Assembly: GCF_004122095.1 (NCBI RefSeq)
Contig: NZ_SAWZ01000001.1
Span: 62,001-126,000 of the forward strand
From: Pseudoxanthomonas composti
GTDB lineage: Bacteria > Pseudomonadota > Gammaproteobacteria > Xanthomonadales > Xanthomonadaceae
Length of the DNA stretch: 64,000 bases
Direction: 5' to 3'
Below are positions 38,374-50,965 of this stretch, piece after piece. Position numbers and translations under genes: made by a program. Below the pieces are notes generated by a model. The model did not search any database, was not told where the DNA came from, and saw nothing but the letters and a program-made list of their open reading frames with translations. The first letter of the stretch is position 1, and every line of letters begins with the position of its first letter.

Positions 38374-40266
38374 CTACTTGGCCTTCAACAGCAGCGACAA
38401 CGTGTCCGGCTTGCCTTCGATGCGCTGTAGCGAGGGATACTTCAGGCCTTCGTGGTAGTCGATGCGGAAGGTGTCGTAGCGGTTCCAGCGCTTGACCAGC
38501 AGTTCGATCGGGGTGGTCGTGCCCTTGGCCGCGGTCACCGCATCCTTGAGCGCGTCGCTGGAGTACTCCATGCCGTTGACCGCCACGATCTTCATCCCCG
38601 GCGCGACGCCGGCCTTGAAGGCCGGGCCGTCCCACAGCACGTCGCCCACCTCGCCGTCGCCGCCGGCCATCAGACCCAGCGAGTACGTGAGCATGGCGCT
38701 CTTGCCGCGCGTCTCGGCCGCCTTGACCGCATCGTTGGGCTTGTCGTTGTAGACCAGCTTCCAGCCGCTGGCCTCAAGGCCGCCGGTGAGCGGGTCATGG
38801 CCATCGACGCGGCTGCGCAGGAAGGTCGACCAGTCGTAGGCGGCAATGCCGTTGAGCGTGGCGACCACTTCCTCGAAGTCGTAGGGCTTGACCGTCCAGC
38901 GGCCGTTGTCCATGCCGAAGAACGCCTTGGCGAAATCGTCCAGCGAGCGCTTGCCCTCGCTCAGCTCGCGCAGCTTGGCATCGGCCTCCAGCCACACCAT
39001 CAGGCCACCGGAGTAGTAATCCTCGCTCAGCTGCCAGTTGCGATACGGCTGCGGCTTGCGCTGGTTGATGGTCGGGTCGTTGGTGGTGTCCTGCAAGGCG
39101 CGCCAGGACAGGCCCGGACGCCCCTTGTCGTAGGTCGCGGCGGTCAATGCCAGCGAGGTCAGGGCCTGCTCCTTGGTCCACAGGCCCGAGCGTGCGGCCA
39201 GCACGTTGCCGTAGAACTGGGTCTGGCCCTCGTACAGCCACAGCAGGCTGTCGCCCATGGGCACGTTGAAGTTGGGCGTGGCCAGGTCCTTGCCGCGCCG
39301 GAACTTGCCGTTCCAGGAGTGGTTGTACTCGTGCGCCAGCAGATCGCGGCCGGACCAGGTCTTGTCCCAGTCGGTGAAGTAGCCGGTCGCGCCGCTGTTC
39401 TCGCTGGAGCGGTGGTGCTCCAGGCCGATGCCGCCCAGCTGGCTGGTCAGGGCAAGCAGGAACTCGTAGTGATCGTAGTGACGCGCGCCGTAGAGCTTGT
39501 CGGCCTGCTCCACCAGCGCGGCATGCGCCTTGATCTGCTCGGGCTTGGCCTCCAGCGACTTGGCCTCGTCGGCGAACAGGTTCAGGTGGATGGGCTGCTT
39601 GGCGCCCGGGTCCAGGTCCACGCGCTTGTAGTAGCGCCCGGCGAACATCGGCGAATCCTGCAGGTGCTCGAAGTTCAGCGTGCGGAAGTTCACCGTATCG
39701 CCCTGCTTGCTGTCGGTCTCCAGGGCGGTGGCATAGGACCAGCCCGCCGGCAGCTTGACCGTGGCCTGCACCGGGATGCGGCTGGCGTAGTAGCCGGCCG
39801 GGTACAGCGTGGTGAGGTTCCACTGCAGGTTGAGCATGGACGGCGTCATCACCACCCGGCCCTGCGCCGGCGCCAGCGGCGAGAGGTACTGGAACTCGGC
39901 CACCAGCTCGGTCACGCCCTGCGGCACCTCGACCTTGAAGGCATAGACGTCGTACTGGTCGCGCGTCCACTCCAGGCGCTTGCCATTGGCGGTGATGACC
40001 AGCCCGGCCAGCTTCTCGATCTGGCCGCTGGGACGGTGGTTGCCGGGGATCCACTCCGGGTACAGCAGCGTCACCGGGCCGGGCTGCACCGGGATGGTCT
40101 CGCGCACGCGGAACACGCGGCGCAACGTGTCGGTGGCGTCCACTTCCAGCTTCACCGTGCCTGGGTAGTCCACGTCCTTGGGCGCCGGCGTCTGCGAGGT
40201 CTGCGCGCTCGCCTGGGTCGTCGTCCACAACAGCACCGCGGCTGCCAACACTCGCATCTTCATCAT
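38374..40266 (-). CDS. M61 family (glycyl aminopeptidase-like) metallopeptidase, exported
   Basis: 630 residues. Signal peptide (RVLAAAVLLWTTTQASAQ) first, then an N-terminal beta domain, the zinc motif HEYNHSWNGKFRR (HExxH) with a downstream Glu in LLWLYEGQTQFYG, and a C-terminal PDZ domain (DGPAFKAGVAPGMKIVAVNG). M61 enzymes are periplasmic or secreted aminopeptidases with preference for Gly or Ala. ATG codons at 40266, 40263 and 40257 are close together; AAAGG lies four to seven bases before the first two. It lies beyond the cyo operon terminator and is probably transcribed alone. Together with the S46 and M1 enzymes it adds a third exported exopeptidase in this window. Confidence 0.92.
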   Translation of the reverse strand: MMKMRVLAAAVLLWTTTQASAQTSQTPAPKDVDYPGTVKLEVDATDTLRRVFRVRETIPVQPGPVTLLYPEWIPGNHRPSGQIEKLAGLVITANGKRLEWTRDQYDVYAFKVEVPQGVTELVAEFQYLSPLAPAQGRVVMTPSMLNLQWNLTTLYPAGYYASRIPVQATVKLPAGWSYATALETDSKQGDTVNFRTLNFEHLQDSPMFAGRYYKRVDLDPGAKQPIHLNLFADEAKSLEAKPEQIKAHAALVEQADKLYGARHYDHYEFLLALTSQLGGIGLEHHRSSENSGATGYFTDWDKTWSGRDLLAHEYNHSWNGKFRRGKDLATPNFNVPMGDSLLWLYEGQTQFYGNVLAARSGLWTKEQALTSLALTAATYDKGRPGLSWRALQDTTNDPTINQRKPQPYRNWQLSEDYYSGGLMVWLEADAKLRELSEGKRSLDDFAKAFFGMDNGRWTVKPYDFEEVVATLNGIAAYDWSTFLRSRVDGHDPLTGGLEASGWKLVYNDKPNDAVKAAETRGKSAMLTYSLGLMAGGDGEVGDVLWDGPAFKAGVAPGMKIVAVNGMEYSSDALKDAVTAAKGTTTPIELLVKRWNRYDTFRIDYHEGLKYPSLQRIEGKPDTLSLLLKAK

Positions 40267-40368
40267 CTGGCCTTTGAGGTCCGGCTGGAAACAGCCCCCG
40301 ACTATACGACCGCAATGCGCGCCCGGAGGGTGCCTTTGGTTGGGGCGCCCGGCTTCATGCATGTCAAC

Positions 40369-40395
40369 AAAAAGGCCGCCCGGAGGCGGCCTTCT
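40369..40395 (-). terminator. Terminator of the cyoABCD operon
   Basis: AAGGCCGCC pairs with GGCGGCCTT around CGGA; on the minus strand it is followed by TTTTTG. It lies 23 bases past the cyoD stop, so the operon ends without a cyoE gene. Confidence 0.88.
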
Positions 40396-40417
40396 TGCAG
40401 AGCTCCGACCTGATCGG

Positions 40418-40753
40418 TCAGTGCATCATGTTGGCGTTCATGTTGTGCAGCACCCACAGCGAGCCAACCACCACGATGGCGATGATCAGCATCGAGAAGG
40501 CGAACACCATGACGTTCCAGCGCTGGGCCGAGGAGCGGTCCATGTGCAGGAAGTACACCAGGTGCACCAGCACCTGCACAGCGGCCAGGACGAACATGGT
40601 GATGATGGTGACACCGCGCGGGAAGGCCCCGCTCATCACCATGGCGAACGGCACCACGGTCAGGATGACGGCGTAAACGAAGCCCAGGACGTAGGACTTC
40701 AGGCTGCCGTGGGAGGCGCCGGAGGCGTCGTGCGAATGATTGTCGGCGGCCAT
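40418..40753 (-). CDS. cyoD: Cytochrome bo3 ubiquinol oxidase subunit IV
   Basis: 111 residues with three membrane segments: SYVLGFVYAVILTVVPFAMV, then VTIITMFVLAAVQVLVHLVYFL, then VMVFAFSMLIIAIVVVGSLW. The His-rich N-terminus (ADNHSHDASGASHG) is cytoplasmic. Subunit IV stabilises the copper-heme site during assembly. The ATG overlaps the cyoC stop (TAATG). Last gene of the operon. Confidence 0.94.
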   Translation of the reverse strand: MAADNHSHDASGASHGSLKSYVLGFVYAVILTVVPFAMVMSGAFPRGVTIITMFVLAAVQVLVHLVYFLHMDRSSAQRWNVMVFAFSMLIIAIVVVGSLWVLHNMNANMMH

Positions 40754-41379
40754 TACAGGGCTCCCATCAGGTAGACGACGGTGAACACACCGATCCAGAT
40801 GATGTCCAGGAAGTGCCAGAACAGGCTCAGGCACATCAGACGCGTGTTGTTGGTCGGGGTCAGGCCCTTGCGCGCAATCTGGATCACCAGCACCAGCATC
40901 CACAGCAGGCCCGAGGTCACGTGCAGGCCGTGCGTGCCGACCAGGCCGAAGAAGGCCGACCAGTACGCGCTGCGACCTGGACCTGCGCCTTCATGGATCA
41001 GGTGGTTGAACTCGTACACCTCCATCGCCAGGAAGCCCAGGCCGAACAACGCGGTCACCGCCAGCCAGCCGAACAGCGCCGGACGGCTGTTGCGGTTGGC
41101 CGCCATCACCGCCAGGCCGAAGGTCAGGCTGGACAGCAGCAGCAGGAAGGTCTCGACCAGCACGAACTTCAGGTCGAAGAACTCCTTGCCGGTGGGGCCA
41201 TCGACGGTGGCCCCGGACAGCACGGCGTAGGTCGCGAACAGGCCTGCGAAGATCAGGCAGTCGCTCATCAGGTACACCCAGAAACCGAAAACCGTATTGG
41301 CGCCGGCGTCGTGGTGCTCATGATGCCCGTGGGCATCGGCGTGGTGGTGCGTATCGACAGTGGTCGTGGTCATGGTCAT
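40753..41379 (-). CDS. cyoC: Cytochrome bo3 ubiquinol oxidase subunit III
   Basis: 208 residues with five membrane segments. Conserved subunit III parts are [21 protein letters not shown], the [21 protein letters not shown] turn and [18 protein letters not shown] His-rich N-terminus ([15 protein letters not shown]) is unusual but common in this lineage. ATG codons at 41379 and 41373 are possible; the first overlaps the cyoB TGA (ATGA), so I chose it. Confidence 0.95.
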   Translation of the reverse strand: MTMTTTTVDTHHHADAHGHHEHHDAGANTVFGFWVYLMSDCLIFAGLFATYAVLSGATVDGPTGKEFFDLKFVLVETFLLLLSSLTFGLAVMAANRNSRPALFGWLAVTALFGLGFLAMEVYEFNHLIHEGAGPGRSAYWSAFFGLVGTHGLHVTSGLLWMLVLVIQIARKGLTPTNNTRLMCLSLFWHFLDIIWIGVFTVVYLMGAL

Positions 41380-43385
41380 ACCGCCTTCTGCGAGGGCGAG
41401 GCGATCGCCACGCGCTGCTGTTCAAGCCTTGCGAAGTGCTCGTTCTCGATGCGCTCCACCTCCGCCGCCGGCACGTAGTAGTCCACGTCGTCGTCGAAGC
41501 TGCGGGCGATGAACGCGCCGACCATGCCCACCAGACCCACGATCGCCAGCCACCAGATGTGCCAGGTCAGGGCAAAGCCCAGGACCACGCTGAAGGCGCC
41601 CATGATCAGGCCGATGCTGGTGTTGCGCGGCATGTGGATGTCTTCGTAGTGGGTCGGACGCACGTAGCCGCGACCGGCCTGCTTGTCGGCCCAGAACTGG
41701 TCGATCTGCCTGAAGTCCGGCAGGTGGGCGAAGTTGTAGAACGGCGGCGGCGAGGAGGTGGCCCACTCGTGCGTGCGCGCGTCCCACGGGTCGCCGGTCA
41801 GGTCCAGGTTGTCCTTGCGCTTCCAGATGCTGTAGATGATCTGCCACAGGTTCAAGCCGATACCGCAGGCGATCACGCAGGCGCCGAAGGCGGCCACGTA
41901 CAGCCAAGGCACCCACTCGGGGTTGGTGTAGCTGTTGAGGCGACGGGTCATGCCCATGAAGCCCAGCACGTACAGCGGCATGAAGGCCAGGAAGAAGCCG
42001 ATGATCCAGCACCAGAACGAGGCCTTGCCGATCTTCTCGTTGAGCTTGAAGCCGAAGGCCTTGGGGAACCAGTAGGTCAGGCCCGCCAGGTAGCCGAACA
42101 CCACGCCGCCGATGATGGCGTTGTGGAAGTGGGCGATCAGGAACAGGCTGTTGTGCAGCACGAAGGACACGGCCGGGATCGCCATCATCACGCCGGTCAT
42201 GCCGCCGATGCTGAAGGTGATGATGAAGCCGATGGTCCAGTGGATCGGCACGGTGAAGTGCACGCGGCCGCGGTACATGGTGAACAGCCAGTTGAAGATC
42301 TTCACGCCCGTGGGGATGGAGATGATCATCGTCATGATGCCGAAGAAGGCGTTGACGTTGGCACCCGAGCCCATGGTGAAGAAGTGGTGCAGCCAGACCA
42401 GGAAGGACAGCACGCCGATGGCCGAGGTCGCATAGACCATCGACTTGTAGCCGAACAGCGGCTTGCGGCTGAAGGTGGCGACCACTTCCGAGTACACGCC
42501 GAAGGCCGGCAGCACCAGGATGTAGACCTCCGGGTGGCCCCAGATCCAGATCAGGTTGACGTACATCATGGCGTTGCCGCCACCGTCATTGGTGAAGAAG
42601 TGGGTGCCCAGGTAGCGGTCGCAGCCCAGCAGCGCCAGGGTCACGGTCAGGATCGGGAACGCGGCGATGATCAGGATGTTGGTGATCAGCGCGGTCCAGG
42701 TGAAGATCGGCATGCGCATCAGGGTCATGCCCGGGGCGCGCATCTTCATGATGGTCACGAAGAAGTTGATGCCGGTCAGCAATGTGCCCAGGCCCGATAT
42801 CTGTAGCGCCCACATGTAGTAGTCGACACCGACACCCGGACTGTATTGCAGCCCGGACAGCGGCGGATAGGCTAGCCAGCCGGTCTGGGCGAACTCGCCC
42901 ACGAACAGCGAGAGCATGATCAGCACCGCGCCGGCCACGAACAGCCAGAAGCTCAGCGAGTTCACGAACGGGAAGGCCACGTCGCGCGCGCCGATCTGCA
43001 GCGGCACCACCAGGTTGACCAGGCCGGTCATGAACGGCATGGCCATGAAGAAGATCATGATCACGCCGTGGGCGGTAAAGATCTGATCGTAGTGGTGCGG
43101 CGGCAGGATGCCCTCGCTGCCGCCATGGGCCAGCACCTGCTGGGTGCGCATCATCAGTGCGTCGGCGAAGCCGCGCAGCAGCATGATCAGCGCCACGAAG
43201 ATGTACATCACGCCGATCTTCTTGTGGTCGACCGAGGTCAACCAGTCGCGCCACAGCCAGCCCCAGACCTTGTACTTGGTCAGCAGGGCCAGGACCACGA
43301 TACCGCCGATGACCACGCCCGCAAGCGTCGCCATGACGATGGGTTCGTGGTACGGAACCGCCTCGATTGTCAGTTTGCCAAGCAT
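41376..43385 (-). CDS. cyoB: Cytochrome bo3 ubiquinol oxidase subunit I
   Basis: 669 residues, the heme-copper catalytic subunit. It oxidises ubiquinol, reduces oxygen to water and pumps protons. The heme b ligand His is in [11 protein letters not shown], the CuB and cross-linked Tyr region in [14 protein letters not shown], the two other CuB His in [10 protein letters not shown], and the high-spin heme ligand and low-spin heme partner in [12 protein letters not shown]. Quinol-oxidase residues near the N-terminus ([14 protein letters not shown]) agree with bo3 rather than cytochrome c oxidase. Overlaps cyoA (TAATG) and cyoC (ATGA). Confidence 0.97.
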   Translation of the reverse strand: MLGKLTIEAVPYHEPIVMATLAGVVIGGIVVLALLTKYKVWGWLWRDWLTSVDHKKIGVMYIFVALIMLLRGFADALMMRTQQVLAHGGSEGILPPHHYDQIFTAHGVIMIFFMAMPFMTGLVNLVVPLQIGARDVAFPFVNSLSFWLFVAGAVLIMLSLFVGEFAQTGWLAYPPLSGLQYSPGVGVDYYMWALQISGLGTLLTGINFFVTIMKMRAPGMTLMRMPIFTWTALITNILIIAAFPILTVTLALLGCDRYLGTHFFTNDGGGNAMMYVNLIWIWGHPEVYILVLPAFGVYSEVVATFSRKPLFGYKSMVYATSAIGVLSFLVWLHHFFTMGSGANVNAFFGIMTMIISIPTGVKIFNWLFTMYRGRVHFTVPIHWTIGFIITFSIGGMTGVMMAIPAVSFVLHNSLFLIAHFHNAIIGGVVFGYLAGLTYWFPKAFGFKLNEKIGKASFWCWIIGFFLAFMPLYVLGFMGMTRRLNSYTNPEWVPWLYVAAFGACVIACGIGLNLWQIIYSIWKRKDNLDLTGDPWDARTHEWATSSPPPFYNFAHLPDFRQIDQFWADKQAGRGYVRPTHYEDIHMPRNTSIGLIMGAFSVVLGFALTWHIWWLAIVGLVGMVGAFIARSFDDDVDYYVPAAEVERIENEHFARLEQQRVAIASPSQKAV

Positions 43386-44371
43386 TACTTCTTCTCCGAA
43401 CTCGTGTCCTGGGCGGCACCCATGTCATGGCCCTCGTGCCCCGCATGCGCGCCCTCGGCTGCTGCATCGTGGGCACCGGCGGCCGCCGGCATCTCGTGGT
43501 TCATGTGCGCGCCGTGCTTGGCGCCGCCCATCATGTATTTGTCGATGATCGACTGGTACAGGGTCGGGTCGACCGAGGCGTAGTAGCGCACCGGCTCCTT
43601 CTCGCTGGGCTTGGCCAGCTCGGCGTACTCCACCGCCTGCAGCGAGTCCTGCGAGGCCTTGACCTGGGCGACCCAGGCGTCGAAGGCGGCCGGGTCGGTA
43701 GCCTTGGCGGTGAACTTCATGCCGGAGAAGCCATGGCCGCTGTAGTTGGCCGAGATGCCCGGGTAGTCGCCGATGTGGTTGGCCACCAGGTGCAGCTTGG
43801 TCTCCATGCCCGCCATCGAGTAGATCTGCGTGCCCAGCGCCGGGATGAAGAACGAGTTCATCACCGAATCGGAGGTGATCTTGAAGTTCACCGGCGTATC
43901 GACCGGGAAGGCGATCTCATTGACCGTGGCGATGCCCTGCTCCGGGTAGATGAACAGCCACTTCCAGTCCAGCGAGACCGCCTCGATGGTCACCGGCTTC
44001 ACATCCGACTGCAGCGGTTTGTACGGGTCGAGCGCGTGCGAGGAGCGCCAGGTCAGCACGCCCAGCACCAGGATGATCAGGCAGGGGATGGTCCACACCA
44101 CGATTTCGATCGCGGTGGAGTGCGACCAGTTCGGCTCGTAACGGGCCTTCTTGTTCGAGGCGCGGTAGCGCCAGGCGAACAAGAGGGTCATCACGATGAC
44201 CGGGATCACGACCAGCAGCATCAGCACGGTCGCGGTGACCAGCAGGTTGCGCTCGTCGATGCCGACCTGGCCTTTGGGATCGAGGATGGCCGACTTACAG
44301 CCGGAGAGAAGGGCGAGGCTGGGCAGCAGGACCCAGGAACGCAGACGTCCCAGGAGGTTCGACGCAGGCAT
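43385..44371 (-). CDS. cyoA: Cytochrome bo3 ubiquinol oxidase subunit II
   Basis: 328 residues. A lipobox (LLSGC, Cys25) marks the processed lipoprotein N-terminus; two membrane segments and a periplasmic cupredoxin domain follow ([22 protein letters not shown]). The CuA ligands of cytochrome c oxidases are absent, as expected in a quinol oxidase. The C-terminus is His-rich ([19 protein letters not shown]), which may bind copper; that is inference. First gene of cyoABCD, with about 280 bases of leader or promoter region upstream. Confidence 0.96.
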   Translation of the reverse strand: MPASNLLGRLRSWVLLPSLALLSGCKSAILDPKGQVGIDERNLLVTATVLMLLVVIPVIVMTLLFAWRYRASNKKARYEPNWSHSTAIEIVVWTIPCLIILVLGVLTWRSSHALDPYKPLQSDVKPVTIEAVSLDWKWLFIYPEQGIATVNEIAFPVDTPVNFKITSDSVMNSFFIPALGTQIYSMAGMETKLHLVANHIGDYPGISANYSGHGFSGMKFTAKATDPAAFDAWVAQVKASQDSLQAVEYAELAKPSEKEPVRYYASVDPTLYQSIIDKYMMGGAKHGAHMNHEMPAAAGAHDAAAEGAHAGHEGHDMGAAQDTSSEKK

Positions 44372-44652
44372 GGTTCAATCCAATCGCGAAGGGAAAACCG
44401 GTTTGGCGCGCGCAATCCCCGCCAGTGGCGGGCATTACGCGGCCTGGTCGCGCGATTTGCCGGCTAATGCTCCGCAGATCATTGGGCGGACGGTTGGCGC
44501 GACGACCCCCTATTTTATGGTGCCGCGCACCATTACGGAATACCTGAAACAGCCGAAGTGCTGAAGGATTCACGTCAATCGAGCCTTGCAACTGTGTCAC
44601 GTTGCGCGCGCGCGTGTGGCGACTTCGCTCCCAGATCGCGCAGCGCAACGAA
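44372..44652. other. Promoter and leader region of cyoABCD
   Basis: About 280 bases between the cyoA start and the tRNA-Thr terminator, with no credible gene. An AT-rich patch (44511-44540) contains TAAAAT on the minus strand with TTCCGT 17 bases further upstream, a weak promoter candidate. No clear Fnr or ArcA box was found by eye. Confidence 0.4.
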
Positions 44653-44685
44653 CAAGGCCCCGATCGCCGGGCGATCGGGGCCTTG
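44653..44685 (-). terminator. Terminator downstream of tRNA-Thr
   Basis: CAAGGCCCCGATCGC pairs with GCGATCGGGGCCTTG around a CGG loop, 11 bases past the tRNA 3' end on the minus strand. It follows ispH and the tRNA and would end their common transcript. Confidence 0.8.
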
Positions 44686-44695
44686 GAAAGACGGC

Positions 44696-44771
44696 TGGTG
44701 CCGGAAATAGGAATCGAACCTACGACCTACGCATTACGAATGCGCCGCTCTACCAACTGAGCTATTCCGGC
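44696..44771 (-). tRNA. tRNA-Thr (anticodon CGT)
   Basis: On the minus strand the 76-base sequence folds into a cloverleaf: acceptor GCCGGAA/TTCCGGC, D-arm GCTC..GAGC, anticodon stem GCGCA/TGCGT with the loop TTCGTAA (CGT), T-arm with GTAGG TTCGATT CCTAT, and an encoded ACCA end. CGT reads ACG codons, which are frequent in this GC-rich genome. It lies 34 bases after the ispH stop in the same direction and before a terminator. Confidence 0.97.
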
Positions 44772-44805
44772 GAACCGCGAATTCTAAGTACTCGTTACGG
44801 ACAGG

Positions 44806-45756
44806 TCAATTGACCAGCTGCAGGCGCAGCTCCTTGGGCAGGGCGAAGACCATGCTCTCCGGCTCGCCCTGCAGCTCGCTGACGCTGGCCGCGCCTAGCT
44901 CGCGCAGGCGCTGGATCACCCCTTCGATCAGCACGTCCGGGGCCGAGGCGCCGGCGGTGACGCCGATCCGCTGCTTGCCGGCGATCCAGGCCGGGTCGAT
45001 TTCGTGCGCGCCGTCGATCAGGTGCGACTCCACGCCATCGCGCTGAGCCAGTTCGCTGAGGCGGTTGGAATTGGAGCTGTTGGGCGAGCCGACCACCAAC
45101 ACCAGGTCGCATTCGCGCGCCAGCTCGCGCACCGCGTCCTGGCGGTTCTGCGTGGCGTAGCAGATGTCGTCGTTCTTCGGCCCCTGCAGCGCCGGGAACC
45201 TGGCCCGCAGCGCTTCGATGATGCCGATGGTGTCGTCCACCGACAGCGTGGTCTGGGTGGTGTAGGCCAGGTTGTCCGGCTGGTTCACCTGCAGGGTATG
45301 GGCCTGCTCGATGTCCTCGACCAGGTAGATCGTCCCCACCCCGCCCTCGCGGGTCCACTGGCCCATGGTGCCCTCGACCTCCGGATGCCCGGCATGGCCG
45401 ATCAGCACCACGTCGCGGCCGGCGCGGCAGTGGCGGGCCACCTCGAAATGCACCTTGGTCACCAGCGGGCAGGTGGCGTCGAAGACCTTCAGCCCGCGGC
45501 GCTCGGCCTCGTTGCGCACAGCCTTGGACACCCCGTGGGCGCTGAAGATCACCGTCGAGCGGTCCGGCACTTCGTCCAGTTCTTCCACGAAGATGGCCCC
45601 ACGCTGCTTGAGGTCGTCGACCACGAAGCGGTTGTGCACGACCTCGTGACGGACGTAGATGGGCGCGCCCAGCGTCTCGATGGCGCGCTTGACGATTTCG
45701 ATGGCCCGATCGACACCGGCGCAGAAACCACGGGGATTGGCGAGCAGGACATCCAT
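44806..45756 (-). CDS. ispH: 4-hydroxy-3-methylbut-2-enyl diphosphate reductase IspH (LytB)
   Basis: 316 residues, the last enzyme of the MEP isoprenoid pathway, making IPP and DMAPP with a [4Fe-4S] cluster. The three cluster Cys are in RGFCAGV (Cys12), FDATCPLV and [11 protein letters not shown]. Substrate-binding motifs [14 protein letters not shown] and [11 protein letters not shown] are present. ATG codons at 45756 and 45774 are in frame; the first gives the usual family start [10 protein letters not shown], so I prefer it. In many proteobacteria ispH follows lspA; here a flavin reductase and a symporter separate them. tRNA-Thr follows on the same strand. Confidence 0.97.
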   Translation of the reverse strand: MDVLLANPRGFCAGVDRAIEIVKRAIETLGAPIYVRHEVVHNRFVVDDLKQRGAIFVEELDEVPDRSTVIFSAHGVSKAVRNEAERRGLKVFDATCPLVTKVHFEVARHCRAGRDVVLIGHAGHPEVEGTMGQWTREGGVGTIYLVEDIEQAHTLQVNQPDNLAYTTQTTLSVDDTIGIIEALRARFPALQGPKNDDICYATQNRQDAVRELARECDLVLVVGSPNSSNSNRLSELAQRDGVESHLIDGAHEIDPAWIAGKQRIGVTAGASAPDVLIEGVIQRLRELGAASVSELQGEPESMVFALPKELRLQLVN

Positions 45757-45947
45757 CGTGCGGGGACAGGCCATCGTGAGGGAGGCCGGGCATTATCCTC
45801 CTTTCCCGCCGCGGCTGCCGGGCGGCGATGGCCAGGCTTCAGCCGCGGGCTTGCCCTGCCCGCGCACGGCCCCATCTGCAATGAAAGGCTAGAATCACCC
45901 GCGCGCCGCCCACGGCGACGCCACCATCCGGATTTTTCAGAGACTTC

Positions 45948-46535
45948 ATGACGCAGGACGGCCGCGACCGCTCGCCCCCAGCCCCGCTCGCGACGGGCGA
46001 AACGCTGATCGAGGCGGCCCAGCACACGGCCTCGGGCGCCTCGACCGTGCCGCAGACGCTCGACGCCCTGCGCCTGCGCTCGGCCTTTGGTCTGTTTCCG
46101 ACCGGCGTGGCCGTGGTGACTGCCCGTGGCAGCGACGGCGCGCGCCTGGGCATGACCATCAACAGCCTGTCCTCGCTATCGCTGGATCCGGCGCTGCTGA
46201 CCTGGAACATCGCCCGCCGCTCACGCAACCACGAGGTCTTCACCCGCGCCCGTCACTTTGCGATCCACGTGCTGGGGCAGGACCAGGCGGCGCTGTGCAA
46301 GGCGTTCGTGATGACCGACCAGGACCGTTTCGGCCAGATCGCCACCACCGACAGCGTCGAGGGCGTCCCGTTGATTCCGGGCTGCCTGGCGCGCTTCGAG
46401 TGCCGCACCCACCAACTGGTGGAAGGCGGCGACCACACCCTGGTGGTCGGCCAGGTGCTGCGCATCGCCGAGCAGCCGGGACAGCCGCTGGTGTTCTTCC
46501 GCGGCCAGCTTGGACAACTCGCCCCGCGGGATTAG
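45948..46535 (+). CDS. Flavin reductase-like FMN-binding protein
   Basis: 195 residues of the HpaC/RutF flavin reductase-like split-barrel family. Family landmarks are LFPTGVAVVTARGSDGARLGMTINSL, SLDPALLTWNIARRS and ARHFAIHVLGQDQ. Such proteins bind FMN and supply reduced flavin to two-component monooxygenases or act as flavin reductases on their own. The N-terminal 40 residues are low-complexity and variable. It diverges from ispH (191 bases) and its TAG overlaps the stop of the symporter gene on the opposite strand. No partner monooxygenase gene is in view. Confidence 0.88.
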   Translation: MTQDGRDRSPPAPLATGETLIEAAQHTASGASTVPQTLDALRLRSAFGLFPTGVAVVTARGSDGARLGMTINSLSSLSLDPALLTWNIARRSRNHEVFTRARHFAIHVLGQDQAALCKAFVMTDQDRFGQIATTDSVEGVPLIPGCLARFECRTHQLVEGGDHTLVVGQVLRIAEQPGQPLVFFRGQLGQLAPRD

Positions 46536-47497
46536 GCCTGTTCGATTCCCTGGGCCTGCCGCGCATAGCGGTTGGCCAGCCAGGCGCAGGCCATCAGCTG
46601 CACCTGGTGGAACAGCATCAGCGGCAGCACGATCATGCCCAGCGCCGGGCTGCCGCCGAACAGGATGTTGGCCATCGGCACGCCGGTGGCCAGGCTCTTT
46701 TTGGAACCGCAGAACAGCAGGGTGATCCGGTCCTCGCGGGCAAAGCCCAGGCGGCGCGCGAGCAGCTGCGTCAGGGCCAGCACCAACATCAGCAAGCCGA
46801 TGCACACGCCCAGCAGCGCCAGCAACATGCTCGCCGAAAGCTGGCGCCACAGGCCGCCCACCACCGCTTCGCTGAAGGCCGAGTAGACCACCAGCAGGAT
46901 GGTGCCGCGGTCGAACAGGGTCAGCACCGACTTCCAGCGCGCGATGAAATCGCCGATCCAAGGCCGCAGCAGGTGCCCGGCCAGGAACGGGATCAGCAGC
47001 TGCAGCACGATGTTGCCGATGGCACTCAGCGGCGAGCCCATATGGCCCTGCGTGGACAGCAGCAACCCCACCAGCAGCGGGGTGATGAAGATACCCAGCA
47101 GGTTGGACGCCGAGGCGCTGCACACCGCCGCCGGGACATTGCCACGGGCGATGGAGGTGAAGGCGATGGAGGACTGCACGGTCGAGGGCAGCGTGCACAG
47201 GTAGAGCAGCCCGGTGACCAGCGCCGGGGCCAGGAACAGCCCGACCAGCGGCTTCAGCGCCAGCCCCAACAGCGGGAACAGCAGGAAGGTGCAGCCCAGC
47301 ACGGTCAGATGCAGGCGCCAGTGCGCCAGTCCCGCGACCACCGCCTCGCGCGACAGGCGCGCCCCGTGCAGGAAGAACAGGATGGCCACGCCGATCACGG
47401 TGGCCCAGTCGCAGACCTGCGCCACCGTGCCCTGCGCCGGCAGCAGCGTGGCCAGCAGCACCGCGCCCAGCAGCGACAGGGTGAAACGGTCGAACAT
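46532..47497 (-). CDS. SBF-like (bile acid:sodium symporter family) membrane transporter
   Basis: 321 residues, ten membrane segments, of the SBF_like group (YfeH/RCH1 type) rather than true bile acid carriers. It contains GVAILFFLHGARLSREAV in the first half and LLFCGSKKSLATGVPMANIL, a family signature, in the second, with LCTLPSTVQSSIAFTSIARGN as the crossover region. Substrate unknown: relatives move small organic acids or modulate calcium uptake. I chose the ATG at 47497; a GTG at 47506 is possible. It lies on the minus strand 46 bases after lspA in the same direction and may be co-transcribed with it. Confidence 0.88.
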   Translation of the reverse strand: MFDRFTLSLLGAVLLATLLPAQGTVAQVCDWATVIGVAILFFLHGARLSREAVVAGLAHWRLHLTVLGCTFLLFPLLGLALKPLVGLFLAPALVTGLLYLCTLPSTVQSSIAFTSIARGNVPAAVCSASASNLLGIFITPLLVGLLLSTQGHMGSPLSAIGNIVLQLLIPFLAGHLLRPWIGDFIARWKSVLTLFDRGTILLVVYSAFSEAVVGGLWRQLSASMLLALLGVCIGLLMLVLALTQLLARRLGFAREDRITLLFCGSKKSLATGVPMANILFGGSPALGMIVLPLMLFHQVQLMACAWLANRYARQAQGIEQA

Positions 47498-47543
47498 CTG
47501 CTTCACTCGCGCGCCACCGCTCGATGCAAGGTGGCCTGACCCG

Positions 47544-48058
47544 TCATCGGGTGGCGCCCGCCTTGCGCTTGCCGTCGAACAGCCCGAACAGCGCGATCCC
47601 GACCGCGCCACCAACGATGGCCGAATCGGCGATGTTGAACGAGGGCCAGTAGTGATCGCCAACGTACCACTGGATGAAATCGATCACGTGCCCGTGGATG
47701 ATGCGGTCGATCACATTGCCCAGGGCGCCCCCGATCACCAGCGCATAGGGCAGCGCCGCGCGCCAGTCGCCGCGCGCGGTGCGCGAGAGCCAGAACGCCA
47801 GCAGCCCGCTGATGCCCACCGCCAATGCCGAGAAGAACCAGATCTGCCAGCCGCCGGCATCGCTGAGGAAGCTGAAGGCCGCGCCGGTGTTGTAGGTACG
47901 GAACCAGTTCCAGAAGCCGTCGATGACCGGCACGGCGCGGTACTCGGGCAGGCTGGCCAGGACCCAGGCCTTGGACCACTGGTCCAGGCCGATCACCAGC
48001 ACCGACAGCAGCAGCCAGACCAGGGCGTTGGGGCGCCGAGGTCCGGTCCCGGCTTCAT

Positions 48059-48068
<10 letters not shown>
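47544..48068 (-). CDS. lspA: Lipoprotein signal peptidase II
   Basis: 174 residues, four membrane segments. The catalytic Asp pair lies in the conserved blocks GNVIDRI and FNIADSAI, and [12 protein letters not shown] is the other signature. It removes the signal peptide of diacylglyceryl-modified prolipoproteins; at least four such proteins are encoded in this window. The ATG at 48068 lies inside the end of ileS (10-base overlap), the ileS-lspA order conserved in proteobacteria. Confidence 0.96.
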
Positions 48069-50890
<2,822 letters not shown>

Positions 50891-50965
50891 GGATCGCGGT
50901 TCTCAAGCAGTTGTCTTGGTGGCGCCCGCCGTGACCTGCGGGCGCGTATTCGGTTGCCGATGCGC

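Noticed and set aside
38452..40413. Long plus-strand open frame opposite the M61 peptidase
   Set aside because: The minus strand carries signal peptide, HExxH and PDZ motifs; the plus-strand translation has no such features.
43385..44371. Cytochrome c oxidase subunit II (CuA type) for cyoA
   Set aside because: The CuA Cys-x3-Cys ligands are missing from the cupredoxin domain, so it is a quinol oxidase subunit.
50891..50965. FMN riboswitch near ribF
   Set aside because: No RFN-element landmarks (such as AGGGGCAGGGTGAAATTCCC-like boxes) are present on either side of ribF.
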